Source of the DNA: Hyphomicrobiales bacterium
GTDB lineage: Bacteria; Pseudomonadota; Alphaproteobacteria; Rhizobiales; Rhizobiaceae
Length of the DNA: 64,000 nt
Assembly: GCA_900471605.1 (NCBI GenBank)
Contig: UCEY01000025.1
Span: 1 to 64,000, forward strand
Reading direction: 5' to 3'
Below the pieces are notes generated by a model. That model saw only the letters and a program-made list of their open reading frames with translations, made no database searches and had not been told where the DNA came from. Shown in pieces: positions 44,047-54,677 of the stretch (within the stretch, counting starts at the first letter, position 1; each line of letters opens with the position of its first letter). A program made the translations under genes and the position numbers.

Positions 44047-45632
44047 TGAACAGACTGTCCAGACTATCGTCCGCCGTCGCACTCGCTGCGATGATGGCGA
44101 CCACGGCCGTTCCGGCCTTCACCGCTCCGGCTCAGGCCGCCACGTTATCGGGCGGCTTCGACGTCGGCCCCGGCGGTTTCCAGGGCAATTTCAATCCGCT
44201 CGCCGCGACGGGCGGCTTCACCTGGCTCAGCGTCTACTTCGAGCCGCTGGTGACCTATGACGAAAAGCTGCAGAAAGTGACCGGTGTGCTCGCCTCGTCC
44301 TATGAGGTCAGCCCGGATCAGCTCACCTACACGTTCAAGCTCACCGATGCGAAATGGCATGACGGCAAGCCGTTTACCGCCAAGGACGCCAAGTTCACGA
44401 TGGAACTGGCCAAGAATGCCAAGACCGGCTCTGTTCTGGCCGCTCGCCTGAGCGCGGTTGCCTCCGTCGAGGCCAAGGACGACAAGACGCTTGTCATCAA
44501 GCTCTCGGGCCCGTCGGCAAGCCTGATGGACACGCTGACCAAGGTGATGATGCTGCCCGAGCATGCTCTGTCTCAGATCGCCCCCGACCAGCTCGCCAAG
44601 AACAGCTGGTGGTCGACGTCGCCGATCGGTACCGGTCCGTTCAAATTCACCAAATATGTCACCGACCAGTATGTCGAACTCGCGGCCAATACCGATTACC
44701 GCGGCGGCAAGCCGGCACTGGAAAGGATCATCAACCGTTATTTCGCCAATCCCGCGGCGGCGATCGCCGCTCTGCGCGCCGGCGAGATCCAGTTTACATA
44801 CGTCGACTCGAACGACCTTACAGCGTTCAAGAACAACAAGGATTTCCGCATCATCGAAGGCGACTCCTTCGTCGTCAACTATCTGGGATTCAACCACGAC
44901 TCCCCGATCTGGAAGGATATCAAGGTCCGCCAGGCCGTCATGTATGCGATCAATCGCGATGCGATCATCCAGAGCCTCTATGGCGGCGCGGCAAAGCCGG
45001 CGAACTGCGCCTATGTCGCCGACCAGGTCGTCCCGAAGGGCGTCGAAACCTATGCCTACAATCCGGAAAAAGCCAAGCAGCTGCTGAAGGAAGCCGGCTG
45101 GGATCAGATCAACGGCAACAAGCCGATCACGCTTCTGACCTATTACACCACGCCGCTCGCCGCCAACGTCATGGCCGCCGTCCAGGCGATGCTCGCTCAG
45201 GTCGGCATCAACGTGACGCCGCGCGCCGTCGACACCCCGACCTATAACAGCATCGTGCTCAATCCGACGCCGGATACCGCGCAGTTCCAGATGGTTTATG
45301 CCGGCCTGCAGAACGGTCCGGATCCCGGCAGCATCAATGTCGGCCTCAACGAAAAGCAGATCCCGCCGGCCGGCCCGAATGTCGCGCGCGTTCGCATGCC
45401 GCAGCTGACCGCCGCGCTCGATGCGGCTCTCGGCGAGACCGATGCCGCCAAGCGCGACCTCCGCTACCAAGACGTCTGCAAGGTGATGAACAGCCAGCTC
45501 CCCTGGGGTCCGCTCTGGGTGGCGAACCGCTATGGCATCGCGTCCTCCAAGCTCAAGAATTTCGTCTGGACGCCTGCCCCCGGCGGCGGACCTTACCAGG
45601 CATACCCTGAAAAGTGGGCGATCGCCGAATAA
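44046..45632 (+). CDS. Peptide-type ABC substrate-binding protein, possible sialic acid or amino-sugar ligand
   Basis: The 528-residue periplasmic protein has a Sec signal peptide (cleavage near APAQA-AT) and SBP family 5 features: TYTFKLTDAKWHDGKPFTAK, GTGPFKFTKY, KVRQAVMYAINRDAI. It is followed by two permeases and two ATPases. Peptide-type importers can carry sialic acid (SatABCD of Haemophilus ducreyi), and the linked nanEK and aldolase genes make that plausible here. The exact ligand is not shown by the sequence. Confidence 0.88.
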   Translation: MNRLSRLSSAVALAAMMATTAVPAFTAPAQAATLSGGFDVGPGGFQGNFNPLAATGGFTWLSVYFEPLVTYDEKLQKVTGVLASSYEVSPDQLTYTFKLTDAKWHDGKPFTAKDAKFTMELAKNAKTGSVLAARLSAVASVEAKDDKTLVIKLSGPSASLMDTLTKVMMLPEHALSQIAPDQLAKNSWWSTSPIGTGPFKFTKYVTDQYVELAANTDYRGGKPALERIINRYFANPAAAIAALRAGEIQFTYVDSNDLTAFKNNKDFRIIEGDSFVVNYLGFNHDSPIWKDIKVRQAVMYAINRDAIIQSLYGGAAKPANCAYVADQVVPKGVETYAYNPEKAKQLLKEAGWDQINGNKPITLLTYYTTPLAANVMAAVQAMLAQVGINVTPRAVDTPTYNSIVLNPTPDTAQFQMVYAGLQNGPDPGSINVGLNEKQIPPAGPNVARVRMPQLTAALDAALGETDAAKRDLRYQDVCKVMNSQLPWGPLWVANRYGIASSKLKNFVWTPAPGGGPYQAYPEKWAIAE

Positions 45633-45653
45633 GGCTTCAGTCCATGTGAAAAC

Positions 45654-45687
45654 CGAGGATGGCGCGGGAGAAACCCGGCCTTCCTCG
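45654..45687 (+). terminator. Intercistronic hairpin after the binding-protein gene
   Basis: CGAGGA (45654-45659) pairs with TCCTCG (45682-45687), enclosing GGC/GCC and CGGG/CCCG pairs around an AGAAA loop, with one mismatch and one bulge. It occupies the 80-bp gap between the binding-protein stop and the first permease. As with the hairpin at 36849, it may raise binding-protein messenger relative to the membrane subunits. Confidence 0.6.
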
Positions 45688-45712
45688 CCCATACCCTCAC
45701 AGGAACGAATTC

Positions 45713-46672
45713 ATGCTGAGTTACAGTCTCCGGCGCCTGCTGATCGGGGTAGGCATGCTGCTTGCCCTGAGCGTGCTGATCTTCGTGCTGCTGCGCCTCA
45801 CCCCCGGCGACCCGATCGACGCCTATATCGATCCGAACGTGCCGATGTCGCCCTCCGATCTTGCGGAACTGCGCGTGACCCTCGGTCTTGATCAGCCTCT
45901 GCCGCTGCAATATCTCGCCTGGCTGCAGCAGGCTTCGGTGGGCAATCTCGGCTATTCGATCCAGCGGCCCGACCAGCCGGTGCTCGGCCTCGTCCTGTCA
46001 CGCGTCGGCCCGACCGTGCTTCTGATGGGGACCGCCATCGCGATCTCGATCATCGCCGGCATTGCAACCGGCATGATCAGCGCCGTGCGCCGCAATTCGA
46101 TGGCGGATCTCTCCTTCTCGGCGCTTGCCGTGACCGGCATTTCCAGCCCGCCGTTCTTGAGCGCCCTCGTCGGCCTCTACCTCTTTTCCGTCTATTTCAA
46201 CTGGTTGCCGTCCGGCGGTATGCTGACGCCCGGGCGGGAATTTTCCATCGGCGACCTCCTTCACCATCTCATCCTCCCCGCCATGCTGCTGGCGATCGCC
46301 CAGACGGCGCTGATCATGCGGTATATGCGCGCTTCGATGCTCGAGGTCCTGAACCAGGATTATGTGCGCACCGCCCGCGCCAAGGGCGTCTACGAGTTCT
46401 GGGTCATCACCAAACACGCTCTGCGCAATGCGCTGCTTCCTGTCATCACGCTGATCGGCTCGACCATCGGCCTTGCCATCGGCGGCGCGATCTTCATCGA
46501 GAGCGTCTTCAACTGGCCCGGCATGGGCCTCCTCATGGTCAATGCGGTGGAGAACCGCGACTACCCGGTCATCATGGGATCGACGCTGGTGATCGGCGCC
46601 TGCGTCATCATCGTCAACCTCCTCACCGATCTCGCCTATGCGGTCGTCGATCCGCGCATCAAGGTGGGGTGA
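45713..46672 (+). CDS. Peptide-type ABC transporter permease (DppB type)
   Basis: The 319-residue inner-membrane protein starts at the ATG at 45713 with AGGA 8 nt upstream; an earlier in-frame start at 45659 lies inside the hairpin stem. DppB features: [20 protein letters not shown], the EAA loop ([23 protein letters not shown]), and [15 protein letters not shown]. It pairs with the following DppC-type permease. Confidence 0.9.
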   Translation: MLSYSLRRLLIGVGMLLALSVLIFVLLRLTPGDPIDAYIDPNVPMSPSDLAELRVTLGLDQPLPLQYLAWLQQASVGNLGYSIQRPDQPVLGLVLSRVGPTVLLMGTAIAISIIAGIATGMISAVRRNSMADLSFSALAVTGISSPPFLSALVGLYLFSVYFNWLPSGGMLTPGREFSIGDLLHHLILPAMLLAIAQTALIMRYMRASMLEVLNQDYVRTARAKGVYEFWVITKHALRNALLPVITLIGSTIGLAIGGAIFIESVFNWPGMGLLMVNAVENRDYPVIMGSTLVIGACVIIVNLLTDLAYAVVDPRIKVG

Positions 46673-46675
46673 GCG

Positions 46676-47551
46676 ATGCTGGCACGCACTCCTTCCCGCA
46701 GTCCGGGACCTACGGCACGGTCTCTTCACCGGTTCCTCCTCAACCGGGCAGCCGTCCTTGGCATGGGCATGATCGTGCCCATGGTCCTGCTGATCCTCTC
46801 CTATCCTATATGGTGGAGCTTCAGGCCCAACGACATAGACCTTCTCGCCATGAATGCCGGCCCGACCGCAAAACACTGGTTCGGCACCGACGGCGTCGGC
46901 CGCGACATCTTTGCCCGCGTCATGGATGGCGGACGGATCTCGCTGCTGGTGGCGATAACCTCGACTGTTATTTCCGCGATCATCGGCTTTCTGGTCGGAG
47001 CGGTGTCGGCGCTTGCCGGTCGCTGGGCGGATGCCGTCACCATGCGCTTCGTCGATCTGGTCATGACGCTGCCGCCGGTCATTTTCCTGCTGGTGCTCGC
47101 CTCGATCGCCGGCACCGGCATCTGGCCGACGGTCCTGGTGATCTCGCTCCTCTCCTGGCCCCTCCTGGCGCGAATGGTGCGCTCCCGGCTCCTCGAACTT
47201 CGCGAGCGCGACTTCGTGATGGCGGCGAGGGGCATGGGTGCCGGTCTCCCGCACCTCCTCTTCCGCCACGGCCTGCCAAACTCGGTCGACATCCTCGTCG
47301 TCTTCGCGACGCTGCAGATCGCCAATGCCATCCTTCTCGAGGCCGGCCTCTCCTTCCTCGGGCTCGGCATTGCACCACCCGCGGCAAGCTGGGGCAACAT
47401 GCTGAACGCCGCCCGCTCCACGGCGGTGCTCGAGCAATATCCCTGGCAATGGCTTTTCCCCGGCGGTGCGCTGGTGCTTGCCGTCCTTGCAATCAACTTC
47501 ATTGGCGATGGTCTTCGCGATGCCTTCGACCCTCGCGCCGAACTAAACTGA
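46676..47551 (+). CDS. Peptide-type ABC transporter permease (DppC type)
   Basis: The 291-residue inner-membrane protein lies 3 bp after the DppB-type gene. It has [20 protein letters not shown], six membrane helices, an EAA loop ([23 protein letters not shown]) and [20 protein letters not shown] at the C-terminus. It forms the other half of the channel. Confidence 0.9.
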   Translation: MLARTPSRSPGPTARSLHRFLLNRAAVLGMGMIVPMVLLILSYPIWWSFRPNDIDLLAMNAGPTAKHWFGTDGVGRDIFARVMDGGRISLLVAITSTVISAIIGFLVGAVSALAGRWADAVTMRFVDLVMTLPPVIFLLVLASIAGTGIWPTVLVISLLSWPLLARMVRSRLLELRERDFVMAARGMGAGLPHLLFRHGLPNSVDILVVFATLQIANAILLEAGLSFLGLGIAPPAASWGNMLNAARSTAVLEQYPWQWLFPGGALVLAVLAINFIGDGLRDAFDPRAELN

Positions 47552-47570
47552 CGATCGAAAGAAAGCGAAA

Positions 47571-48488
47571 ATGAGCAAGTTCAAGGGTGTCGTTCCTCCC
47601 GTCATCACGCCGCTGAATGCGGATTTCACCGTCGATTATCCGTCCTACACGCGGGTTCTGGAAAACCTCATCGAAGCCGGATGCCACGGTCTCTTCGTGC
47701 TGGGCTCGACCAGCGAAGTCGTTTTCCATGATGCGAAGACCCGGCGGGAGATCATCGAGCATTCCGCCAAGGTCATCAACGGCCGCGTGCCGTTGATCGT
47801 CGGCGTTATCGATGCCACCACCGATCTTGTCATCAACCATGCCAGGATCGCCAAGGCCGCCGGTGCCGACGCGGTTGTGGTGACGGCACCCTACTACACC
47901 GTCACCAGCCAGTCCGAGATCATCGATCACTTCCGCTATATCCGCGACGCCGTCGACGTGCCGCTGATCGCCTACGACATCCCCGTCTGCGTCCATGTGA
48001 AATTGCAGCGCCAGACGACCGTCACCCTTGCGAAGGAAGGCACGATCATCGGCGTCAAGGATTCCAGCGGCGACGACGGGAACTTCCGTTATGTCCTTCT
48101 CGACCTTGCCGACAACAAGGGCGTCTTCCTGATGACGGGCTCCGAGATCGTGGTTGATAACGCTCTGCTGATGGGCGCTCATGGCGTGGTGCCGGGCATC
48201 GCCAACGTCGACCCGCACGGATATGTCCGGCTTTGGGATGCCGCCCAGCGCGGCGATTGGGCCGCCGCCCGCAAGGAACAGGAGCGTCTCTGCCGGCTCT
48301 TCGAAATCGTCTGGGTGGGTGCCGGGCGCGTCAGCGGCGGAGCTTCCGGCATCGGCGCCTTCAAGGCGGCGATGAAGAGCCTCGGCATCATCGATACCGC
48401 GCTGATGCCTCGCCCCCGTGCCGCCCTCAACGAAGCCGAAACCGCAAAGATCGACGCGATCCTGCGCGCGACCGGCCTTCTTTCCTGA
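47571..48488 (+). CDS. DapA-family aldolase/lyase (NanA/KDG aldolase-like), copy 1
   Basis: The 305-residue class I aldolase has the DapA/NanA layout: [12 protein letters not shown] (substrate carboxylate loop, G-S-T-S-E), YDIPVCVH (catalytic Tyr in Y-x-I-P) and [10 protein letters not shown] (Schiff-base Lys). Known family activities include N-acetylneuraminate lyase, 2-keto-3-deoxy sugar aldolase and dihydrodipicolinate synthase. The neighbouring nanEK gene would use the ManNAc released by a NanA-type lyase, so this or the second copy is the candidate. It sits between permease and ATPase genes of one operon; its stop overlaps the next start by one base. Confidence 0.83.
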   Translation: MSKFKGVVPPVITPLNADFTVDYPSYTRVLENLIEAGCHGLFVLGSTSEVVFHDAKTRREIIEHSAKVINGRVPLIVGVIDATTDLVINHARIAKAAGADAVVVTAPYYTVTSQSEIIDHFRYIRDAVDVPLIAYDIPVCVHVKLQRQTTVTLAKEGTIIGVKDSSGDDGNFRYVLLDLADNKGVFLMTGSEIVVDNALLMGAHGVVPGIANVDPHGYVRLWDAAQRGDWAAARKEQERLCRLFEIVWVGAGRVSGGASGIGAFKAAMKSLGIIDTALMPRPRAALNEAETAKIDAILRATGLLS

Positions 48489-49513
48489 TGGATGCCATGC
48501 GAGAGACCGCCGACACCATTCTCGACGTCAAGGGACTGCGGACCGTCTTCCGCATCCGCGCCGGCGAAATGACGGCGGTCAACGGCATCGATCTGACGGT
48601 CGCGGCCGGCGAGACGCTGGCGCTTGTCGGAGAATCCGGTTCGGGCAAGTCGGTGACCAGCCTTTCGGTCATGCGGCTCCTGACCCGCAAGATCGGCGTG
48701 ATCGCCGCCGGCAGTATCCGGCTGAAGCGCAAGAACGGCGCAGTCAGTGATCTCGTTTCGCTAAGCGAACAGGAGATGCGCTCCATTCGCGGCGACGATA
48801 TCGGCATGGTCTTCCAGGAGCCAATGTCGAGTCTGAACCCTGTCTACACGATCGGCGACCAGATTTCGGAGCCGATCCGCGTTCATCGCGGGGCAGACCG
48901 GAAGGCCGCGATGAACGCGGCCGTTACCCTTCTGGAAAGCGTCGGGATTCCGGATGCGAAACGCCGGGCCGGGCAATATCCACACGAACTCTCCGGCGGC
49001 ATGCGCCAGCGTGCGACGATCGCCATGGCACTCGCCTGCAATCCGACCCTTCTGATTGCCGATGAGCCGACGACGGCGCTCGACGTGACCATTCAGGCGC
49101 AGATCCTCGATCTTCTGCAGAAGCTGCAGCGGGAGCGCGGCATGGCCATGCTTTTCGTGACCCATAATCTCGGCGTGGTCGCGGAGATCGCCCATCGGGT
49201 AGCGGTCATGTATGCGGGCCGGATCGTCGAGACCGGGCCGGTGGACGAGGTTTTCCGCAATCCGAAACATCCCTATACGATGGGCCTGCTCGCCTCGATG
49301 CCGAAGCTCGGTGACGCCAGCCGGATGAAGCAGGCCGGCGAGAAGCTTGCCGCGATCCCGGGTGTCGTACCGAGCCTGATGAACATGCCGGCTGGTTGCG
49401 CTTTTTCGCCCCGCTGCAAATTCGCGATCGATGACTGTCGCACGGCAGTGCCGCCGCTTGCCGACGTCAATCCGCGCCACCAGAGCCGCTGCATCCGCTG
49501 GCAGGAGATATGA
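48488..49513 (+). CDS. Peptide-type ABC transporter ATPase (DppD type)
   Basis: The 341-residue protein begins at the ATG at 48488, overlapping the aldolase stop by one base (TGATG); a longer frame back to 48233 is a shadow. Walker A is GESGSGKSV, the signature is LSGGMRQR and Walker B is LLIADEPTT. The C-terminus has the oligopeptide-transporter extension with the Cys-containing [15 protein letters not shown], where OppD proteins bind an iron-sulfur cluster or zinc. It works with the DppF-type ATPase next to it. Confidence 0.9.
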   Translation: MDAMRETADTILDVKGLRTVFRIRAGEMTAVNGIDLTVAAGETLALVGESGSGKSVTSLSVMRLLTRKIGVIAAGSIRLKRKNGAVSDLVSLSEQEMRSIRGDDIGMVFQEPMSSLNPVYTIGDQISEPIRVHRGADRKAAMNAAVTLLESVGIPDAKRRAGQYPHELSGGMRQRATIAMALACNPTLLIADEPTTALDVTIQAQILDLLQKLQRERGMAMLFVTHNLGVVAEIAHRVAVMYAGRIVETGPVDEVFRNPKHPYTMGLLASMPKLGDASRMKQAGEKLAAIPGVVPSLMNMPAGCAFSPRCKFAIDDCRTAVPPLADVNPRHQSRCIRWQEI

Positions 49514-49514
49514 G

Positions 49515-50468
<954 letters not shown>

Positions 50469-50484
50469 GCTGGAGACTATTTCC

Positions 50485-51423
50485 ATGACGATGCAGACGC
50501 GCCGCCACCCGATTGCCGGAAACTGGGCGACCCTGCTTCTGCCCATTGCGGCCGATGACAGTATCGACTTCGACAGGCTTGGCGAGGAAATCGATATCCT
50601 GATCGCCGCCAGGGTAGACGGCGTCTATTCGAACGGCACGGCGGGGGAATTCCACAACCAGACTGAAGCGGAATACGACCGTATCCAGGAGATGCTGGCA
50701 AGCCGCTGCCGAACGGCCGATATGCCCTTCGTCATCGGCGCCTGCCAGCCCGATCCCCATCTCATGCTGGGCCGTCTGCGCCGTGCGGTGCCTCTGAAGC
50801 CGATGGCCATCCAGGTCATCCTTCCCGACTGGTGGCCCCTGACCAATCCGGAGGCGGTGGACTTCCTGCAGCGTGCATCCGATGTCGCGGACGGGATCCC
50901 GCTCATCCTCTACAACCCGCCGCATGCCAAACGGGCTCTCACGCCCGCGGAGCTCGCCGATGTCTGCGGCCCCTGCCCTTCGGTCGTCGGCATCAAGCTC
51001 GCTGACGGGGATGATCAGTGGTATGCCGACGCGCATGCCAATCTTGGGGAATTTTCGCTGTTCGTGCCAGGCCATCACCTTGCGAGAGGAACCAAGTCCG
51101 GGGTCGCCGCCGGCGCGTTTTCGAATGTCGCCTGCATCAGCCCGCGGGGAGCGCAGAACTGGACGAACCTGATGCGCACGGATATCGACACAGCGCTCGA
51201 AATTGAAAGCCGCATCTGTGCTTTCATGGACGATCATATCGTTCCGTTCCGCCGGGCGCAGGGATATTCCAACGCGGCCCTCGACAAGCTGCTGGCGGCG
51301 ATCGGCGACTGGGGACCCGTTGGCACTCGGTTGCGGTGGCCCTATCGGTTCGTGGACGCCGAACATGCCGTCAGTCTTAGGGCTGTCGCACAAGCTGTGC
51401 TTCCCGAGCTGATGAATCCATAA
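50485..51423 (+). CDS. DapA-family aldolase/lyase, copy 2
   Basis: The product is 312 residues from the ATG at 50485 (GGAG about 10 nt upstream); a GTG at 50452 inside the ATPase gene end is an alternative. Family features: SNGTAGEFHNQT (carboxylate loop, G-T-A-G-E), ILYNPPHAKRAL (catalytic Tyr) and VVGIKLADGDD (Schiff-base Lys). It differs clearly from copy 1, so two aldol substrates or two steps are likely. It closes the operon. Which copy is the sialic acid lyase cannot be decided. Confidence 0.82.
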   Translation: MTMQTRRHPIAGNWATLLLPIAADDSIDFDRLGEEIDILIAARVDGVYSNGTAGEFHNQTEAEYDRIQEMLASRCRTADMPFVIGACQPDPHLMLGRLRRAVPLKPMAIQVILPDWWPLTNPEAVDFLQRASDVADGIPLILYNPPHAKRALTPAELADVCGPCPSVVGIKLADGDDQWYADAHANLGEFSLFVPGHHLARGTKSGVAAGAFSNVACISPRGAQNWTNLMRTDIDTALEIESRICAFMDDHIVPFRRAQGYSNAALDKLLAAIGDWGPVGTRLRWPYRFVDAEHAVSLRAVAQAVLPELMNP

Positions 51424-51525
51424 GCCGGAAGCGCTCCGCGACCGCGAAAGAGCCTGCTTGACGTCGAGGTTCAAAGGAAATGTAGCTTGGGCCTCGGATA
51501 TTCGTCTGGCGCCTCATACACCATG

Positions 51526-51969
51526 TCAGCTCGTGCGGCCGGTCTTCGATCCTGTCTTCTCCAGCTCTGCGAGAAGGACGATCAACTTTGGCGCCATCTC
51601 GCGAATTTCCGCGAGATGGACTTCGCTCAGCCGAACGAGAAGTTCTTCTGCCTTTTTCGTCAAATGCACGGTTTGCCGGCGCCTGTCGTCAGGATCGGTT
51701 CGCCGCTCCGCAAGATTGCCGTCGATCAGGCGGCCGACCAGTTCCGTTGCGGTGTGCGGCGCGATGATCAGCCTTTCGGCGAGCATGCCGACTGTCATCG
51801 GTTCGCCGTCTTTGTTGCCCTTGATCGCCAGCAACGCCTGATGCTGCTGGGCCGGCACGCCTTCCGACTGGGCGGCGGAGGCGCTGAAATCCATGAATTG
51901 GCGCAGCGCATATCGCAAGTCGGAAAGGGCTTCATAGTCCTGCTGCCTGAGCCCTTTTGGCTTTTTCAT
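51526..51969 (-). CDS. MarR-family regulator (second of tandem pair)
   Basis: The product is 147 residues from the ATG at 51969, which aligns with its upstream paralogue; a GTG at 51990 is possible but has no ribosome site. MarR features: DYEALSDLRYALRQFMDF, QQHQALLAIKG, VGMLAERLIIAPHTATELV as recognition helix, and the wing DPDDRRRQTVHLTKKAEELL. It follows its paralogue by 28 bp and probably forms an operon with it. It is likely to act on the divergent chloride channel gene or its own promoter; no ligand is predicted. Confidence 0.85.
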   Translation of the reverse strand: MKKPKGLRQQDYEALSDLRYALRQFMDFSASAAQSEGVPAQQHQALLAIKGNKDGEPMTVGMLAERLIIAPHTATELVGRLIDGNLAERRTDPDDRRRQTVHLTKKAEELLVRLSEVHLAEIREMAPKLIVLLAELEKTGSKTGRTS

Positions 51970-51997
51970 CAGTTCCCCGTTTTCCGACACTCGCTGG

Positions 51998-52453
51998 TCA
52001 GAGCATCCACGTGATGCGCTGCATCCTCTGACGGTCCTGCAGGATGCGGAGCGCCTGCATCAGTTCCGGAGCCATCTTCCGGATCTCGAATAAATGGGCG
52101 CTTGCCAGCTGGTCAAGGGCGTCCTCGGCCTTGCATGTGAGGCGAATAACCTGCCCGGAGCGCCCCTTGGTGGGCGCCTCTGCCTCCACATAGCCTTCAT
52201 CGACGAGTTGCTGCACCAGTTCCTCCACCAGCCGCCTGCCCATGAGCAGGCGGTCGGTCAGCATCCGGGCCGTCATCTCTCTCCCGCGCGGCAGGCCTTT
52301 TATCGCCAGCAGCGCCTGATGCTGCTGCGGACTGAGGCCAAGCTTGTCCGCCTCCTTCGCACTGAACTGCCGGAACCGACGGATACTGTAACGCAGATTG
52401 GCCAGTGCTTCGTAGTCTCCCTCGCCAAGGTGATCCTGATGTTTCGTCGCCAT
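51998..52453 (-). CDS. MarR-family regulator (first of tandem pair)
   Basis: The 151-residue protein shares GDYEALANLRYSIRRF, QQHQALLAIKGLPRG and the LTDRLLMGRRLVEELV recognition region with the next gene, so the pair arose by duplication. Its wing (EAPTKGRSGQVIRLT) differs and lacks the DxRR motif of the other copy. The two may work as heterodimers or respond to different signals. It is divergent from the ClC channel gene, with a palindrome between them. GGGAG lies upstream of the ATG. Confidence 0.85.
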   Translation of the reverse strand: MATKHQDHLGEGDYEALANLRYSIRRFRQFSAKEADKLGLSPQQHQALLAIKGLPRGREMTARMLTDRLLMGRRLVEELVQQLVDEGYVEAEAPTKGRSGQVIRLTCKAEDALDQLASAHLFEIRKMAPELMQALRILQDRQRMQRITWML

Positions 52454-52479
52454 ATCTGCTCCCGGTTTTTCCAGTTGAT

Positions 52480-52500
52480 TTACATCGTATCACGATATAA
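52480..52500. promoter_or_regulatory. Palindromic operator, MarR / chloride channel region
   Basis: ATCGT (52484-52488) and ACGAT (52492-52496) flank ATC, and outer TTA (52480-52482) and TAA (52498-52500) keep the symmetry with one mismatch, giving a 21-bp imperfect dyad in the 93-bp divergent gap. It fits the size and spacing of MarR operators. Repression of both genes is inferred. Confidence 0.62.
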
Positions 52501-52546
52501 TTCACCTGCTCAAGCATCCCCGTTTCCGACCTGCCAAAGGAAAACC

Positions 52547-54355
52547 ATGTCCCAGCATCAACCCAGCAACCGGCCGCACGACTTTACCGGGGGCCTTTCG
52601 CGGCGCGAGGCGGGAGACTTCACAACCGACAAACGGGTGCTCGTCCTGGTCGGCATGGCGATCGTCGTCGGGACCGCCGGTGCATTTGCGGCGTGGTGCC
52701 TGGTCAGTCTGATTGCGCTGGTGACCAATATCGTCTGGTTTGGACATGCCGGCATCGAACCCGCCTCGTTTGTAGACGTACCGAGATCTCCGTGGATTTT
52801 GCTGGTGCCCCCGTTGGGAGGGCTCGTCATTGGCCTGATGGCTCGTTTCGGATCGGAAAAGATCCGAGGTCACGGCATTCCCGAAGCGATCGAGGCGATC
52901 CTCATCGGCGGCAGCCGGATGTCGCCCAAGGTCGCCGTGCTGAAGCCGCTGTCGTCGGCGATCTCGATCGGGACGGGCGGCCCGTTCGGTGCTGAAGGCC
53001 CGATCATCATGACCGGTGGGGCAATCGGATCGCTGTTTGCCCAGTTCTTCCACATGAGCGCCGCAGAGCGGAAGACCTTGCTGGTGGCCGGCGCCGCGGC
53101 GGGTATGACGGCCATCTTCGGTTCTCCGATCGCAGCCGTCATGCTCGCGGTCGAACTCCTGCTGTTCGAATGGAAACCGCGCAGCTTCATTCCCGTCGCC
53201 GTTGCGGCCTGTGTTTCGATATGCTGGCGGCCGCTGTTGTTCGGCACAGGACCGCTGTTCCCGACCCATTTCGAACTTGCTCTGCCATGGTGGGGTATTT
53301 TCGCCTGTGCCGCGATCGGCATCGTATCGGGGCTGCAGTCAGGGCTGCTCACCACCCTGCTCTACAAGATCGAGGATCTCTTCGAAGAGCTTCCGATCCA
53401 CTGGATGTGGTGGCCCATGCTCGGCGGCGTCGTGATTGGCGTCGGCGGCCTGATCGAGCCCCGCGCATTGGGCGTCGGTTACGACATCATCGACGGCCTG
53501 CTCAACAACAAGCTGCTCGCCTCCACCGTCCTGACAATCCTCGTGGTCAAGAGCTGCATCTGGCTGTTTGCCTTGTCCTCCGGGACTTCTGGCGGCGTTC
53601 TTGCCCCGCTGCTGATTTTTGGCGGCGCCCTGGGCTGGCTTGTCGGCCTGGCAATGCCGGGTGACAATCCCGGTTTCTGGGCTCTGCTGGGCATGGCGGC
53701 GATGATGGGCGGAACCATGCGCGCGCCGCTGACCGGCACGTTTTTCGCAGTCGAGATCACAGGGGACGTCAGCACGCTGGTTCCGCTGCTGGCGGCGACG
53801 GTCGTCGCTTATGCGGTCACGGTCCTGCTCCTGCGCCGCTCGATCCTCACCGAGAAGATCGCGCGAAGGGGACAGCACATAACCCGCGAATATGGCATCG
53901 ACCCATTCGAACTCACGCGGGCCGGCGAGATCATGATCAGGCAGGTCGACACGCTGCCTGCGACGATGACGGTATCGGAGGCTTGTGAACTCTTTGCATC
54001 ATCCGACAAAACCCACCGCATCTATCCCGTGACAGACAGCGCTGGCCGGCTGGCGGGGGTCGTTTCCAGGGGTGACGCGCTCGGCTGGCAGGGCAATGCG
54101 GAACTGGCAGGACAGACCCTTGCCGACAGCGTCTCGGACGCTTCCGTCCCCGTTTGTCATCCGGAAGATACGGTCGGGTTTGTCGCGGATATGATGCTCT
54201 CGACCGATACAGGACGAATCCCGATCGTCGATCCGGTGACGGGGGTGTTGTGCGGGCTGATTGCCCGGAAGGATCTTCTGCGTCTGCGCAGCTCGCTGAG
54301 GCGCTCGGAACTGGAACGGCGACCCTATCTGACAACCAGATCGTTGGGAGTCTGA
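52547..54355 (+). CDS. ClC-type chloride channel/transporter with CBS domain pair
   Basis: The 602-residue protein starts at the ATG at 52547 (AAAGGA upstream); a frame open to 52094 is a shadow of the MarR gene. The ClC core (about residues 30-440) shows GHGIPEAI, GTGGPFGAEGPI (the G-K/R-E-G-P region with Glu gate) and SSGTSGGVLAPLL. Two CBS domains follow (about 470-600). It conducts or exchanges chloride or a similar anion across the inner membrane. Its final residues (RSLGV) are encoded by the start of a 69-bp repeat, so the native C-terminus may have been replaced. Confidence 0.88.
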   Translation: MSQHQPSNRPHDFTGGLSRREAGDFTTDKRVLVLVGMAIVVGTAGAFAAWCLVSLIALVTNIVWFGHAGIEPASFVDVPRSPWILLVPPLGGLVIGLMARFGSEKIRGHGIPEAIEAILIGGSRMSPKVAVLKPLSSAISIGTGGPFGAEGPIIMTGGAIGSLFAQFFHMSAAERKTLLVAGAAAGMTAIFGSPIAAVMLAVELLLFEWKPRSFIPVAVAACVSICWRPLLFGTGPLFPTHFELALPWWGIFACAAIGIVSGLQSGLLTTLLYKIEDLFEELPIHWMWWPMLGGVVIGVGGLIEPRALGVGYDIIDGLLNNKLLASTVLTILVVKSCIWLFALSSGTSGGVLAPLLIFGGALGWLVGLAMPGDNPGFWALLGMAAMMGGTMRAPLTGTFFAVEITGDVSTLVPLLAATVVAYAVTVLLLRRSILTEKIARRGQHITREYGIDPFELTRAGEIMIRQVDTLPATMTVSEACELFASSDKTHRIYPVTDSAGRLAGVVSRGDALGWQGNAELAGQTLADSVSDASVPVCHPEDTVGFVADMMLSTDTGRIPIVDPVTGVLCGLIARKDLLRLRSSLRRSELERRPYLTTRSLGV

Positions 54356-54405
54356 AGAGGTGATCCATTCCCACCGGAATGCCGGGGTATATTTTGACAC
54401 GCAGG
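54338..54405. repeat. Diverged direct repeat, copy A (about 68 bp)
   Basis: From AGATCG at 54338 this stretch matches 56062-56130 closely: shared blocks are TGGGAGTCTGA, TGATCCA, and TATATTTTGACA versus CATATTTTGACA. The first 18 bases form the end of the chloride channel gene. On the other strand both copies begin TGTCAAAATAT, like the TG-starting ends of IS21-type elements; that resemblance is from memory. They flank about 1.7 kb of immunity-like genes. Confidence 0.75.
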
Positions 54406-54677
54406 AAATGATTGCCCTGTCAGGCTTTTCTCACGTTAAGTAGATTGTATGTGCCCGGGTAGCATTTGAAATATTCGTGCATTTATTCGCAAATCTTCGA
54501 CTCGACATTCGTTTTTTCGCCTGCGGCACTACGGCGCGCCAATTCCACAACGATATCTTCAAAAAACAACGCAGGACAATCAAGCCGCTGCCGAAGACCG
54601 CAATGTTCGATAGTTTACTCATATCCATGAGCAAAACTCAAATTGACCTTCTTCTTCGGTCATTTCGCGTCCGCGGA
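54406..54677. other. Gene-poor AT-rich stretch with broken coding remnants
   Basis: These 272 bp hold no convincing gene. On the minus strand several short frames look protein-like in pieces (MTEEEGQFEFCSWI, then in another frame LFFEDIVVELARRSAAGEK) but are split by stops and shifts, as in a decayed gene. A 67-residue open frame (54431-54634) has no ribosome site or recognisable content. Confidence 0.4.

Noticed and set aside
45998..47449. 483-residue antisense open frame over the two permease genes
   Set aside because: It consists of charged low-complexity sequence complementary to permease codons; the permeases are certain.
52094..52546. N-terminal extension of the chloride channel frame
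   Set aside because: It is antisense to a MarR gene and would place the operator inside coding sequence; the ATG at 52547 has a good ribosome site.
54431..54634. 67-residue open frame on the minus strand
   Set aside because: No ribosome site, no recognisable content, and other frames of the same stretch look equally protein-like; more likely decayed DNA.
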